Below are positions 49,065-59,900 of a DNA stretch of 60,631 bases, piece after piece. Source of the stretch: an uncultured Planctomycetaceae bacterium (GTDB lineage Bacteria > Planctomycetota > Planctomycetia > Planctomycetales > Planctomycetaceae); assembly GCA_903924405.1 (NCBI GenBank), contig CAIYBH010000050.1, positions 1-60,631 of the forward strand, in the 5' to 3' direction. The notes beneath the pieces are model-generated. The model made no database searches, had not been told where the DNA came from, and saw nothing but the letters and a program-made list of their open reading frames with translations. The stretch's first letter is position 1, and every line of letters begins with the position of its first letter. Made by a program: the position numbers and the translations under genes.

Positions 49065-49100
49065 GAAAGCCCTGCTGACCTCAACATCAGCAGGGCTTTC
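49065..49100. terminator. Terminator between the export gene and the repeat protein
   Basis: A 14-bp perfect stem (gaaagccctgctga / tcagcagggctttc) with an 8-nt loop, lying between convergent genes. T-rich flanks are short on both sides. It probably serves both genes. Confidence 0.78.
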
Positions 49101-49121
49101 CTGTTGTCTGGACCTCGGGGA

Positions 49122-50399
49122 TCACTCGTTTGCTTCGAGCGGCATCGGAACAATAGGTTCTGCTGAATTGTCGGCTGCTGAATCAGGTGTAGAACTCAGA
49201 TCTGTGCCGATGGACGAACTTGCTGATGCGTCTGACAAGCGGCTGGCCCGCCGTTCAAGGATCACGCGGGCGGCTTCCCGCACTTCATCGTCGCCCAGTC
49301 GCCGCAGGTTACTGATCTGTGCCAGGGGCTCGATGATGCGGGTCACTCGACCCAGCGTTGATTCCATCATGGCGATTTCCATCAGTGTCCGTCGCAGCTG
49401 GTCGAGCGATTGAATGTGGGTACTGGCTTCGGTCCGGAAATCTTCGAGGATTTCAAGGTTCAGGATTGCTGCAGAAACCTGTTCCGTACCAGAAGCGAGC
49501 TGTTCCTGGATCGAGATCAGAGCTCGGAGGTTTTCCTGAGCCACCGCAATTCGACTGGATTCAGCGTTCAGGCTGTCATGGATACTGATCAGGGAGCGAG
49601 CATTCTCGTGGGCCGCTGAGAGCGAGTCGGTTGTGCTGACCAGATCCTTTTTCAGAGCGGCGATCGCAGCGATTCCTGTATTGGCGTCTTCAAGACCTTC
49701 CGCTGCGGTGCTGACAGCGTCCTTCAGCCCGATGAACTCATCGAATTTCTGAGCAGCGATTTCCACGTCACTCCCTTCGGAGATCACTCGCTGCTTCAAT
49801 TCAGAGAGGTCAGCGATGCTACGGCTGGCGGCCTCGTAGTTGTTGGCGGATGCGATGAGTCGACTCTGAAGAGCTACGATCCCATCGAGCGTGGTCGAGG
49901 CAACATCGGTCGAGTTTCCACCACTGATAATTGCATTACGGAGTTCTTCAATGGCCGCCAGCTGTTCGGCGGCTTCGCGTGTGGCGTCTCCCTGAGCGAT
50001 CAGTCGCTGCTGCAATTCAGCCATTCGGTTGAGTGATGCGAGGGCCGCATCGGAGCTCTCACCCTCCTGCCGAACGGAAACCTGCAGATCCTGTATGCTG
50101 GCAATACTCTGTCGGAGTTCATCGAGTTGCGCGGCCTGATCGTTGATGTCCGACAGGAGATCGTTTGTCTGTTTGACGGAATTCCGCGTGGCTACCAACT
50201 TGCTGAGATTGTTTTCTGAGCTGTCAAGCCGCGTCTGAATTGAGTCCAGCTTGCCCTTCAGCGGACCGACCATTAACAGTTGCAGGCCGAAAAAAACAAC
50301 TCCCAGAGACATCAGAAGACTGAGCCAGATGTAGCTCCGAATTCCTCGGATCTCTGACATTCCGGAATTCGCTCCGTTTTTGCTGACAGAACTACTCAA
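49122..50399 (-). CDS. Membrane-anchored coiled-coil protein of 24-residue tandem repeats
   Basis: A 425-residue protein. A short cytoplasmic tail and one membrane helix (about 22-45) are followed by an almost entirely helical region. Residues 99-314 contain nine in-register repeats of exactly 24 residues, for example LAAIEELRNAIISGG..., LDGIVALQSRLIASA..., IADLSELKQRVISEG..., FDEFIGLKDAVSTAA... and IAAIAALKKDLVSTT. A further degenerate copy (LEILEDFR) follows. The tail is Ser/Ala-rich and ends with Pro/Glu. TTG 50399 is preferred because GGGGAGG lies 6 nt upstream; ATG 50360 is the alternative. No family was recognised; a long rod extending from the membrane is inferred. Confidence 0.78.
   Translation of the reverse strand: MSSSVSKNGANSGMSEIRGIRSYIWLSLLMSLGVVFFGLQLLMVGPLKGKLDSIQTRLDSSENNLSKLVATRNSVKQTNDLLSDINDQAAQLDELRQSIASIQDLQVSVRQEGESSDAALASLNRMAELQQRLIAQGDATREAAEQLAAIEELRNAIISGGNSTDVASTTLDGIVALQSRLIASANNYEAASRSIADLSELKQRVISEGSDVEIAAQKFDEFIGLKDAVSTAAEGLEDANTGIAAIAALKKDLVSTTDSLSAAHENARSLISIHDSLNAESSRIAVAQENLRALISIQEQLASGTEQVSAAILNLEILEDFRTEASTHIQSLDQLRRTLMEIAMMESTLGRVTRIIEPLAQISNLRRLGDDEVREAARVILERRASRLSDASASSSIGTDLSSTPDSAADNSAEPIVPMPLEANE
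49458..50105 (-). repeat. Nine-copy 72-bp (24-codon) coding repeat
   Basis: Protein-level tandem repeat in the membrane-anchored coiled-coil gene, with no gap between copies. The copies are diverged in sequence, keeping hydrophobic residues at fixed positions (pattern LxxIxxLxxxLI) and a polar half. The 24-residue period is not a multiple of seven; it fits 3.43-residue (hendecad-like or mixed) supercoil patterns, which is an inference. Confidence 0.78.
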
Positions 50400-50937
50400 C
50401 GTACACCTCCCCACGGCTGGATTCTGTTCTTCCCGCAGAAGAACCGGACCAAAAGTTCTCTTGTCGCTGCTCGTCCTGTCCGGCCCTGGGGCAAACCAGA
50501 TCGCTGTGGAAGTTCTCGGAGAGCCATCAGGGGGGCTCTGACTGGGGAAAACTTATGGAGGCGGGTTTGCTGAACCGGAAGCTCTCTCGATGACATGTTC
50601 CCTGAGAATCTCCGGGAAACACTTCAAGTGGTGTATCGCCAACGGGGAGTGGCGGAATTTGCCGGAAATCTTCCTGCCCGCAGAAATTGCCGAGATGGGA
50701 GGGGTGAGTTTGACTGCTGCATCGGGAGCAACGATTGTGCGTGGGAGTGGCTTGGAGCAGTCGTAACCATCACGCAACGTCGGGCAGGTCGTAACGGCAA
50801 ACCTGTGGCAGGTTTTCTTTCAGGGGGCATCCGGACAAGCGCCGCCAGCGACCAGACGCGAGCCAAAAGTCAGCTCCGTGTGCGTGTGGCGCGGACTTAT
50901 AGTGAGTCACCTGACCGGCACAGAACACCGTCGGCCA
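50400..50937. other. Intergenic stretch
   Basis: About 540 bases between the repeat-protein gene and tdk. Short frames here on both strands have no family features. No terminator for tdk was recognised. Confidence 0.45.
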
Positions 50938-51558
50938 TTAATCGGGCTGCGGGTCTGAGAAGGGAAGCATTGGGCCACTCTGTTCGGCGATTCCTTCGCG
51001 GAAGTGTCTTCGACAGACGGAGACATAGCTTTCGTTGCCACCGATATGGATTTGCTCACCACCTCGGATGGCTCTGCGGTGCTGGTCGACACGGAGGACC
51101 ATTGTCGCCTTTCGTCCACAGTGACAAATGGTCTTGATTTCCGAGATGACGTCTGCCCACGCGAGCAGGAATTGACTGCCTTCGAAGAGGTTTCCCTGAA
51201 AGTCTGTGCGCAGCCCGAAGGCCATGACGGGGATTTCATCAATGTCCGCGATTTCACCGAGTTCAGCAACCTGCCGTTTGGACAGGAACTGAGCTTCGTC
51301 CACCATGATACAGGAAACAGAGTTCTCCTGTTGCGACCTGCGAATGATTTCGATCAGGGAATCGGTACAGTTGAAGTTCATCGCTTCAGCATGCAGTCCA
51401 ATTCTCGAGGCGATCCGGCCTTTGCCATCACGAGTATTGAGTTGGGGCGTGAGAAGCAGCGGCAGCATTCCCTGTTCTCGATAATTCCATGCCGCCTGGA
51501 GCAGTGTGGTGGACTTGCCGGCGTTCATGGCTGAATAGTAGAAGTAGAGCTTAGCCAT
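50938..51558 (-). CDS. tdk: Thymidine kinase (type II)
   Basis: A 206-residue enzyme that phosphorylates thymidine for salvage. The P-loop YYSAMNAGKST (residues 7-17), the catalytic VDEAQFL segment, AFGLRTDFQG (lid and substrate contact) and the zinc-binding cysteines (CHCGRKA and CRRHF) are all visible. Its ATG lies within the last 8 nt of yjbQ, so translation is probably coupled. Upstream codons in this frame are the yjbQ region read in another frame. Confidence 0.93.
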   Translation of the reverse strand: MAKLYFYYSAMNAGKSTTLLQAAWNYREQGMLPLLLTPQLNTRDGKGRIASRIGLHAEAMNFNCTDSLIEIIRRSQQENSVSCIMVDEAQFLSKRQVAELGEIADIDEIPVMAFGLRTDFQGNLFEGSQFLLAWADVISEIKTICHCGRKATMVLRVDQHRRAIRGGEQIHIGGNESYVSVCRRHFREGIAEQSGPMLPFSDPQPD

Positions 51559-51994
51559 GACCAGCGGTTCCAGATTCTCCATGCAGAGTGACGACGAGGC
51601 GGCGTTTGCCGCCCTGATTGCGGTGTTCGCAAAGGTAGATGCCCTGCCATGTCCCGCAACGAAGAGTTCCGTGGTGCACGGGTATGGAAAGAGAGGATCC
51701 TGTGAGCATCGCTTTGACATGGGCAGCCATATCATCGGGGCCTTCGCAGGAATGCTTCCAGGGCCATGTTTCCGGTGCCAGTCTGTTGAGGGCCATGGTC
51801 ATGTCTGTGCGTACATCCGGGTCGGCATTTTCGCTGATAGCCAGTGAGGCGGAGGTGTGCAGAATGAACAGGTGCAGCAGGCCGACCGAGTAGTCGCTGA
51901 GTTCGGGGAGTTGACTGAGGATCAGGTTGGTAATCAGATGGCATCCCCGCGGATACTCTGGCAGCACGAGTTCTCGCTGAATCCAGCGGGTCAT
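51551..51994 (-). CDS. yjbQ: YjbQ/UPF0047 family protein
   Basis: A 147-residue protein. The family signature is LFILHTSASLAISENADPDV with later AMLTGSSLSIPVHHG and GTWQGIYLCEHR. UPF0047/YjbQ proteins have been reported to have secondary thiamine-phosphate synthase activity, though the main role is uncertain. The gene ends 8 nt inside tdk, an uncommon pair that suggests co-translation. Confidence 0.9.
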   Translation of the reverse strand: MTRWIQRELVLPEYPRGCHLITNLILSQLPELSDYSVGLLHLFILHTSASLAISENADPDVRTDMTMALNRLAPETWPWKHSCEGPDDMAAHVKAMLTGSSLSIPVHHGTLRCGTWQGIYLCEHRNQGGKRRLVVTLHGESGTAGHG

Positions 51995-52115
51995 GGCAGG
52001 GGCTCACAGTTGCTTTCGAGGACGGCGGGGACTGGGTTCACAACGGATCCGGGCACCCGTGTGTCAGCAGGCGATTCAATGGCTGGATATGATTTTGTCG
52101 GGGGCCGTTATGAAG

Positions 52116-54065
52116 TCAGGGTGCGTTTTCAGGATTTACGGGGCTTGAGGGGGCCGGAAACGGGCGTTCACCGAGAATCTTCTCGACTTGTTCTCGTTCG
52201 AGGTCCTCAGACTCCAGCAGGGCATTGACGAGGGCGGTCATCTGATCGTGATAGCGCGTGAGCAGTTGGACGGCGTCGTGTTCTGCCTCTTTGATGATTC
52301 GCTGGACTTCCATGTCGATCATGCGAGTCGTTTCTTCGCTGAATTCGCGGTAGGTGTGCATTTCCTTACCGAGGAAGGGATGTTCCTCGGACTGGCGAAA
52401 GGCAACGGGGCCGATGATTTCGGACATGCCCCAGCGAGCGACCATTCGGCGGGCGATCTGAGTGGCTTGTTCGATGTCACCCTGAGCGCCTGCGGAGTAT
52501 TCATTGAAGATCATTTTCTCGGCGGCACGACCGCCCATCGTCATAACGATACGGGCTTTCAGTTTTCGTTCGCCGAGGTTGTGGATTTCACTTTCGGGCA
52601 TGAGTTGTGTGACACCCAGTGTCCGGCCTCTGGGAACGATGGAGACTTTGTGTACGGGATCCATCCCTTCCTGCGCCCATGCGAGGATTGCATGTCCAGC
52701 CTCGTGCCATGCCGTGAGTTCCTTTTCGCGGCGATCCATTTTTTCGTCACGTGGTGCTCCCATGGTGACGATGTCCTGAGCGTACCGAAAATCGCTCATT
52801 TCAACTTTGCGTTTGTCTTCCCGGGCTGCTTTGAGAGCTGCTTCGTTGACGAGTTTTTCGAGTTCTGCGCCGCTGTATCCCATGGTTGTCCGAGCGAGCG
52901 CATCCAGATCGACGTTGTCCTCGAGGGGAACTCGACGCGTGTGAACTTTGAGGATACCGAGTCGACCGTCCCGGGCAGGCAGATCGACGGTGACGTGGCG
53001 ATCGAATCGTCCGGGACGAAGCAGCGCTGGATCAAGCACGTCGTGACGGTTTGTGGCTGCGAGAACGATCACGGTTTCTCCCTGCTGGAACCCGTCCATT
53101 TCGCTGAGGATCTGGTTGAGTGTTTGTTCGCGTTCATCATGACCGCCTCCTACACCAGCACCTCGCACGCGTCCTACGGCATCGATTTCGTCGATGAAGA
53201 CAATGCAGGGTGCTGATTCGCGTGCAGTCTTAAAGAGATCACGGACCCGTGTCGCACCGACGCCGACGAACATCTGAATGAATTCGGAACCGTTGATGGA
53301 GAAAAAAGGAACACCAGCCTCACCCGCAGTGGCCCGAGCGAGCAGGGTCTTGCCGGTCCCCGGTGGGCCAACGAGGAGTACGCCCTTCGGGATCTTAGCA
53401 CCGAGTCGGGTGAAGCGGCGTGGATTCTTGAGGAACTCGACAACTTCCTGCAGGTCCTGTTTTGCGGATTTCAAACCGGCCACATCATCGAACTTTGCTG
53501 ATTTTTCGCTTTTCTCAAACCGCCGCGCCGGGCTGCGGATGAAGCCGCCCATCATTCCGCCGGCACCAAACGGATCCGCTGATCGCCTGAGCACGGACCA
53601 CATCACGAAGATCAGCACAACGGGAAGCAGGACCCAGAGAAAAAAGTCAGCCATGCCGACAACTGAAATGGGAGTCGAGACGATCGTGACTTTGCGGAGC
53701 AGGAGTTCCGGCAGCAGATTTTCGTTGCCCGCGACTTCTGGTGGGAGCACAGTGTTGAACTGTTCGGAGAGTTTTCCGGTCAGACCTTCCGGTGGTGTTG
53801 AGGGAATGGCGCGCCAGCGGCCCGTAAGAATCTCTCCGTGGAAGGTGACGGAGCCAACCTGATTGTTCTGGAGTTGTCCGTAAAAGTATGAGTACGGAAC
53901 AGTTGTTCCGTAGTTAGCCGGCGAACTGCTCCATGCGATGACGGTGATCACTGCCGCAACGGCCAGCAGAATCAGGGTCATGGAGTTGAAGTTCATTCGA
54001 CGCGGTTCACCGGTGGGGGGCTTAGGTGGCGTCGATGGCGATGGCTTACCGGCAGGTTCACTCAT
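52116..54065 (-). CDS. ftsH: ATP-dependent zinc metalloprotease FtsH
   Basis: A 649-residue membrane AAA protease that degrades damaged or regulatory membrane and cytosolic proteins. After a Pro-rich cytoplasmic N-terminal tail there are two membrane helices (about 29-45 and 140-157) flanking a periplasmic segment, then Walker A GPPGTGKT (233-240), Walker B IVFIDEID (288-295), the second region of homology [20 protein letters not shown] and the zinc site H454-E-A-G-H458. All expected catalytic residues are present. It stands alone; the usual Rof/hpt-type neighbours are absent. Confidence 0.97.
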   Translation of the reverse strand: MSEPAGKPSPSTPPKPPTGEPRRMNFNSMTLILLAVAAVITVIAWSSSPANYGTTVPYSYFYGQLQNNQVGSVTFHGEILTGRWRAIPSTPPEGLTGKLSEQFNTVLPPEVAGNENLLPELLLRKVTIVSTPISVVGMADFFLWVLLPVVLIFVMWSVLRRSADPFGAGGMMGGFIRSPARRFEKSEKSAKFDDVAGLKSAKQDLQEVVEFLKNPRRFTRLGAKIPKGVLLVGPPGTGKTLLARATAGEAGVPFFSINGSEFIQMFVGVGATRVRDLFKTARESAPCIVFIDEIDAVGRVRGAGVGGGHDEREQTLNQILSEMDGFQQGETVIVLAATNRHDVLDPALLRPGRFDRHVTVDLPARDGRLGILKVHTRRVPLEDNVDLDALARTTMGYSGAELEKLVNEAALKAAREDKRKVEMSDFRYAQDIVTMGAPRDEKMDRREKELTAWHEAGHAILAWAQEGMDPVHKVSIVPRGRTLGVTQLMPESEIHNLGERKLKARIVMTMGGRAAEKMIFNEYSAGAQGDIEQATQIARRMVARWGMSEIIGPVAFRQSEEHPFLGKEMHTYREFSEETTRMIDMEVQRIIKEAEHDAVQLLTRYHDQMTALVNALLESEDLEREQVEKILGERPFPAPSSPVNPENAP

Positions 54066-54373
54066 GAAAACGTCAATCTATTCGAACAGGACCGGCCAGC
54101 ACCGGTGCCGTTGGGGCGGATGCCCGGTCTGGATCGTTCCGGAAGTCCGGGATATCGAACAAAGGTGCAGTCGCCATTGAGTGTGAACAACGGCGCTTGG
54201 GTGAGCGTAGCGTTCCCTGATTGGTCACGCAATTCAGACACCCGTGTGAGCGAATCTTAGTCAATTTTTTTCGAGGAAACTACGGGATTGAAAGACGTCG
54301 ATGCAAGTTTCTCTGGTTGCGGGCGGGAAAGAGGGGGGGGAGGTGGGAAAACGGGAAGTTCGGGCATGACGCT

Positions 54374-54404
54374 TTGGTGAAATGGCCACGTTTTCCGTTA
54401 TACT
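54374..54404 (+). promoter_or_regulatory. Possible promoter of the small beta-rich protein gene
   Basis: -10 TATACT (54399-54404) with a weak -35 TTGGTG (54374-54379) at 19-nt spacing. It lies about 80 nt before the predicted start of the next gene. Confidence 0.32.
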
Positions 54405-54488
54405 GGCATAGCTTTTACGCCTCAGCCGAGTGGCAGCAGACTGATTCTGATCGTGGCGGCACAATGGTCGTTGCCCTGAAAGGTGTAC

Positions 54489-54950
54489 ATGGATTTTCAT
54501 ACGATTCGCTTGTTGACTCCCTGGGAAGTTGGCCGTGTTCGTGAAGGAGAGGAAGGGACAGCCTCGTACCGAGTCAAGTTGCCATGTCAGTTACAACCGC
54601 CGGAGTCGGGATGGCCAATTTGTCTCAGAAGGCGGTTCAATGCACCTTCCGGGCTTTCGGCATCCAGTCGGGTTTTTCTGCGAGTTTTCTGGGGTGCCGC
54701 GACTCTTGCAGTGCGACTGAACGGGCATGCGTTGACACCGTGTGATATCCTGTGGACGTCGTTCCGTATGGCCAGCCTCGAACATGGCGAAAATCGACCG
54801 TTCGAGGTTTTCGAAATTACGGGGGCACTTCGGCCTGGAAATCTGATCGAGATTGAGATGAACGGACTGACGGAGCATGGTGTTTATGAGACAGATATTC
54901 CGCGGTTACCGGAATTGAAATGGGTTTCGCTGGAAATTGTCGAGGCGTAG
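54489..54950 (+). CDS. Small beta-sandwich-like protein of unknown function
   Basis: A 153-residue cytoplasmic protein. Segments such as SRVFLRVFWGAATLAVRLNG, RPFEVFEITGALRPGNLIEI and EMNGLTEHGVYETDIP resemble the sugar-binding jelly-roll (galactose-binding-like) domain of glycoside hydrolase family 2, but without a catalytic domain. AAAGG lies about 6 nt upstream of ATG 54489. It could be a stand-alone carbohydrate-binding protein; this is inferred from strand pattern only. Confidence 0.6.
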   Translation: MDFHTIRLLTPWEVGRVREGEEGTASYRVKLPCQLQPPESGWPICLRRRFNAPSGLSASSRVFLRVFWGAATLAVRLNGHALTPCDILWTSFRMASLEHGENRPFEVFEITGALRPGNLIEIEMNGLTEHGVYETDIPRLPELKWVSLEIVEA

Positions 54951-55254
54951 TTCCGGCACAGCCGTGCGAGGCTGGGGCTGCCGCTATCCTGCACCGAAGA
55001 GTTGATCGGAGGTTCGTTGATTGCGTCTGTCTCCTCACCGCAGGTGACGAAGGCGGTAAATTCCGTTAGGATGCAGATGAAGAGACGATCGTGGGACGTG
55101 TTGAGTTCGCTTCAATTGGGAAGCCGTAACTTTTAGCGGGAGACTGGGTGGGTGCAGGTGTTTGAGGCGGGTCTGTGGTCATCAGCTCTTTGTTGGAGAG
55201 GAACCAGAGCCTGCCTTTCGCTGAACAAACTCCAGTGATTAGAGGGTGCTCTGC
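54951..55254. other. Intergenic stretch upstream of the radical SAM gene
   Basis: About 300 bases with no recognised element except AGAGGG in front of the radical SAM start. Confidence 0.4.
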
Positions 55255-56598
55255 ATGTATACGCTCCGAATGGCGCGACGGATGCTGTTTGAAACGAACA
55301 AGCGACTTCTGTGGAAGTTGACCTGGAATCTTGGTGTGAAGGGCGCCTTGTCCGTCATGCGTCACCGGCGTCGCATGCGTCAGGGGCGTTTTTTTCCGCC
55401 ATTCCTCTATGTTTCCATCATTAATAGCTGCAACCTGCGTTGCCAGGGCTGCTGGGTTGATGTGGCCCACAAACAGAACACGATCGATCTGCCGGCTATG
55501 AATCGGTTGATTTCAGAAGCCAAATCGCAGGGGAATACTTTTTTCGGGCTGGTGGGTGGTGAGCCATTCATGCATCCGGAGATCCTCGAGATCATCGCGG
55601 CCCATCCGGATTGTTATTTTCAGGTGTTTACCAACGGGCACTTCATCACGGACGAGAAGGCCAGACGTCTGTTTGAGCTTGGAAATGTCACCCCGCTGAT
55701 CAGTGTGGAGGGCAATGAAATCATCAGCGATGAACGTCGCGGACGTGCCGGTGTTTACAACCGGACTCTGGCCGGGATCGAAAACTGTCTGAAACACAAC
55801 GTGATGACAGGCGTTTGTACAAGTCTGGCCAAAACCAACATCGACCACCTGCTGACCGAAGCCTGGGTGGATCGTCTGATCGAAATGGGTGTCCTGTACA
55901 CGTGGTTCCATGTCTATCGACCGATGGGACCGGATGCCAGCACCGACCTGTGTCTGACTCCGGAACAGCAACGTCGGGCACGCCAGTTTGTCGTGGATAT
56001 GCGGGCCAAAAAGCCGATTATCATCATTGACGCGTACTACGACGGGGAAGGAAGAGCCCTGTGCCCGGCGGCCAATGGAATCAGTCACCATATCAATCCA
56101 TGGGGCGACATTGAGCCCTGCCCGATCGTGCAGTTTTCGAAGGAGTCGATCCATCCGGATCGTGATTCCCGCTCGCTGGTGGAGAAATTTGAGTCCTCCG
56201 AGTTTCTTGCAGACTTTCGGACGCTTGCTCAGCAGACAACGCGTGGATGCATTGTCCTCGAACGCCCCGATCTCTTGGCCCAGCTGGTGGAAAAGCATGG
56301 GGCGAAAGACTCTACGGCTCGCGGCACCGCCATGCAGGAGCTGAGGTCGATGATTCCACGCACGTCTCAATACCATCCAGGTCACGAGATTCCGGAGAAG
56401 AATCTGTATTACCGGTTGGCCAAGAAGTTTCTGTTCAACGACTTCGGGGTTTATGCCGGTCACGATCACACCCAAACTGCCGCCCCATTTCTGCAGTCGA
56501 ATTCCGGGCAGGGCAACACAGCTTCGTGTTGTGACGACGCGAAATCTGAGGCAAGTGGTGGCTGCTGTGGATCGCTTGTGCAGCTGAAGTCGGAATAG
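55255..56598 (+). CDS. Radical SAM protein with Cys-rich C-terminal tail
   Basis: A 447-residue enzyme. The [4Fe-4S]/SAM motif is C59-NLR-C63-QG-C66, followed by GLVGGEPFMHPEI and VFTNGHFITDEKARRL, normal for the radical SAM barrel. A SPASM-like second cluster region contains CPAANGISHHINPWGDIEPC. The last 40 residues carry four Cys in two CC pairs (SCCDD and GGCCGS). AGAGGG lies 8 nt upstream of ATG 55255. No partner peptide or biosynthetic gene is adjacent. The substrate is unknown; members are often mis-annotated as heme- or cofactor-related. Confidence 0.85.
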   Translation: MYTLRMARRMLFETNKRLLWKLTWNLGVKGALSVMRHRRRMRQGRFFPPFLYVSIINSCNLRCQGCWVDVAHKQNTIDLPAMNRLISEAKSQGNTFFGLVGGEPFMHPEILEIIAAHPDCYFQVFTNGHFITDEKARRLFELGNVTPLISVEGNEIISDERRGRAGVYNRTLAGIENCLKHNVMTGVCTSLAKTNIDHLLTEAWVDRLIEMGVLYTWFHVYRPMGPDASTDLCLTPEQQRRARQFVVDMRAKKPIIIIDAYYDGEGRALCPAANGISHHINPWGDIEPCPIVQFSKESIHPDRDSRSLVEKFESSEFLADFRTLAQQTTRGCIVLERPDLLAQLVEKHGAKDSTARGTAMQELRSMIPRTSQYHPGHEIPEKNLYYRLAKKFLFNDFGVYAGHDHTQTAAPFLQSNSGQGNTASCCDDAKSEASGGCCGSLVQLKSE

Positions 56599-56966
56599 CG
56601 ATTTGAAGGTGAGGAGCTTACGTCCTTCGAGAACTTCCGGCGGACGGGCTGGTGATCCACAGCGGATCGATTTTCGCCGGCAATTGCAGCGTGACGCGAC
56701 TTCAGAGATACCTTTCAGGAAGCAGGGTGGTCTTCCGGAAGAATCCGCGCTAGTTGTGTGCATAACCGGGCAATCTGGCCTTGTCATGAGATTGGTCCGG
56801 GTGTCAAGCTACTGCAGAATTCGCAGACCGGGATGGGAAGTGGTGTGCTGGCGGGCTGAAGTGGTCGCCGCCGTGCCCAAAGTGGATTCCGGTGAAATGC
56901 TTCGAGAATCTGGCTCCTTCTGGAGCTTGTGCAACTGGGATAGCCTTCCTTCGGGACTGTTCAGGG
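56599..56966. other. Intergenic stretch
   Basis: About 370 bases between the radical SAM gene and the next large gene; no supported feature. The forward frame from 56892 continues into the next gene and may supply an alternative start. Confidence 0.4.
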
Positions 56967-59900
56967 ATGAATTGGTCTGTCGGTGCAGCACTACTTGTGG
57001 TTCGCTTCATTTCTGGTCTGTTGATCAGTACTGCCATGTGCTGCGCCCAGTTTCAGTTGTCGGAGCCGACCATTGAATCTGACGAGGAGTCGACGACGCG
57101 TGAGAGCGGCGCGGGGGTGGTGCTGGAGTTGGAGCGTGTTGAGACGAGGGAAAGTGCCGCCGACGGACCAGACTCAGATGATGCTTCGGATTTGATCGAT
57201 GCGCCTCGGCGGCGGGTTCGGTTTTCGGGAGTTCCCGCGGGGGCCGGTAAGTCGCGAGTTGATCGGGGCGTCGCGAGGGCAACAGAAACAACCGAAGAGC
57301 GGCCGGGTGTCATTCATTTGATGGATTCCGAAGAGCCCCGGGCGTTATTGATGGCGGGTGGGGCACCCAGAACGCGTGACATTCTGCTGGATGCCACGCT
57401 GCGTGATGTCGTCTGTGTCGGGCTCCGATGCTGGTGCGTCGGGGATCGGGGTGTGATCTGCAGTTCTGCTGATGGTGGCGAGACATGGGAGACGGGGTGT
57501 CTGCCGTTCGAATGTCGACTGACATCGGTCTGTTTTCTCACCAACCGAATCGGCTGGGTGGCCGGTATTGAATCACAGCCGGGGCGAAAGAGTGGACGAG
57601 CGGTGCTGCTGGCGACTCGCGACGGAGGACAGACGTGGCGGAATGTTGTTGAGGAATCCGGAGCGGACGGAGCCGCGGTTGACGGCGTGCATCGGCTCCC
57701 CGGAATCCAGCAGATCCAGTTCTTCGGGCTGGAAGAAGCGATTGCGGTTACGTTACCGGATACGGATCGTGATAATTCCACTCTGTTTCGCTCGGGTGAT
57801 GGTGGGCAGTCGTGGACACCGATTTTATCGGATCAGGGGGCTCCGCTGTGGACTGGTGGGTGGTTTTCCAGTCTCGGGCAGGGTGTGATTGTTGGAACTC
57901 ATCAAAGTCTGGGGACTTTGGTTTCCGGCGAGTCGGTAGTTCTGCAGGAGCCTCGGGCGACACTGCGCAGTTTTCGATCTGTGGTCATCGATGGCGAGGG
58001 GCGTGGTTGGGTCGCAGGTGACGGTGCGACATTACTGCGGACAGCTGATTCAGGTGTAAGCTGGGCGGCCCCCGATCATGAATTACCGAGTGGCCTTGCT
58101 GATGTCCTTGACGTTCGATGTCTGGCGCAACGGGGCGATGTCATGATCGCTTCCGGTGACCCCGGGGCCATGGTATTAAGGACCGAAGATGCGGGGAAAT
58201 CATGGCAGATTGTTGAGGCTGATATTCGCGGTCAGATGCACCGCATGCGTGCCCTGCCGGATTGTGGATTTCTGGCGGTCGGTAGTTTTGGTCAGATCAT
58301 GAAATCAGAGGATGATGGTCTTTCATGGCGGACCGTAAGAAATGCCGGATATCACTGCGGGATTCTGAGTTTGGTCACGAAGCTGGAGCAGTCTCCGTGG
58401 GCATTGACATCTGCACTGACGACCGATCGTGGAATTCGGTCGGTGGTACTGCAGCCTTCCGTACATCTGACTGAACCCCAGGATTATGCGGCTGGACTTT
58501 GTCAGGCGGAGCGAGCTCTGAGTGCCCTGACACTGCTGGGAGTGTCCGACGTGGTTGGTGACTGGATGTTTCCTGGACTGCTTGAAACGCAGCATCGATC
58601 GGGAAGCAGCCTGATGGATGAGTGGGATCGAAGAACAGATGGAAGGGCGAGTGAACTTGTGCCCTTGCGTCTGGCTCGCAGTATTCGCTCATACCGTCCA
58701 CAGATCGTGGTCATTGAGCGGTGCCAGGATGTGGATGCGATGGCAGACTTGCTGCGAAGTGCGGTGATGCGTGGCATTGAACTGGCTGGCGATGCGACCG
58801 AGCCGAGGCTGTCCGGTTTTGGTCTTCCAGTGTGGCAGGTGCAGCGGGTGCTGAGTCGGGCACCGTCGGACCTGCAGTCCACTGTGGTTTTCAGGGATAC
58901 GGATTTATTACCGGTGCTGGGCACTACCTGCGGGCTTGTCTGCGATGCTGCAGGTGCTGTACTGATGCCGACAAAAGCCGCTATACCAGAGGCGTCAGCG
59001 CGCCGCAGAACAGCGGGATATGAGCTGGAAATGGACCTCGAGCAGAGATCAGCGATTACGAATCCACTGGACGGCCTTGAGTCACTGCTGACGGAGAAGA
59101 TTCGTCGTCGCAGAGTCACACGCCCGCGTGCTGAGCTGGAGGAACTGCGACAGGTCCTGCTTCGGACCCGTAATGAAGCGGGGGCACTCCAGGGGCATGG
59201 AGCAGGATTACAGGCAACGGAAGCGTTTGTGGCGGAGTTACAGGATGTGGGAAAAACGCTGCCCGATGCACTTGCTCTACGTCAACTTCGGGAGTTGGCT
59301 GAGTTGAGTCAGGAGAGGAACAATACTGAGGGCTATCTGGCAGTTCTGCAGGAGGTTGTTCGACGGTTTCCTGAGACCGAAGATGCATGGCGAGCGGCAG
59401 AGTCACTTCTGTTGTTTTACGGGTCGGCTGAGGCACGACATGTCCGGCTGCGTGGCCAGGTTATGCCGCGCGGGCAGCAAATGGGGGCCGTGGCAGGGCC
59501 ATTCCCGAATGGACCAGCTGGCCAGTCGACAAATGGATCGGCAGACGGGAATGGGATCCTGAGTCCAACGGTGCAGCCGGCGGCTGCACGGGGCTTTTCG
59601 GGTTCCGCCACCTCCACGTTCGACGCACTTCACGAGGGCTGGAATGCACAGCAGGAAACTGCGTGGACTGTTCTGTCCGGACACGAGTCTGTTCGGGTGG
59701 GGCGTCGCCATAGTCCCTCGGCGGAGTCCAGGCTTCGTCGAGCGATCACACTTCGCGGGCTGGGGAAAAATGGCGAGGCCACATCACTGCTGGTGGAGGC
59801 CGCTGCTGGTACCGATGACACCGCGGCCTGGGCTGCCTCGGAATTACAGATTCTTCAGGGGACTCGATCGTCGCATCTGCGATTACTGAACGTCCCTCGC

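Noticed and set aside
52116..54065. Long forward frame (342 codons) opposite ftsH.
   Set aside because: FtsH motifs on the reverse strand are complete; the forward frame is its antisense reading.
55513..56787. A 424-codon reverse frame over the radical SAM gene.
   Set aside because: Antisense shadow of a confident gene; no independent motifs.
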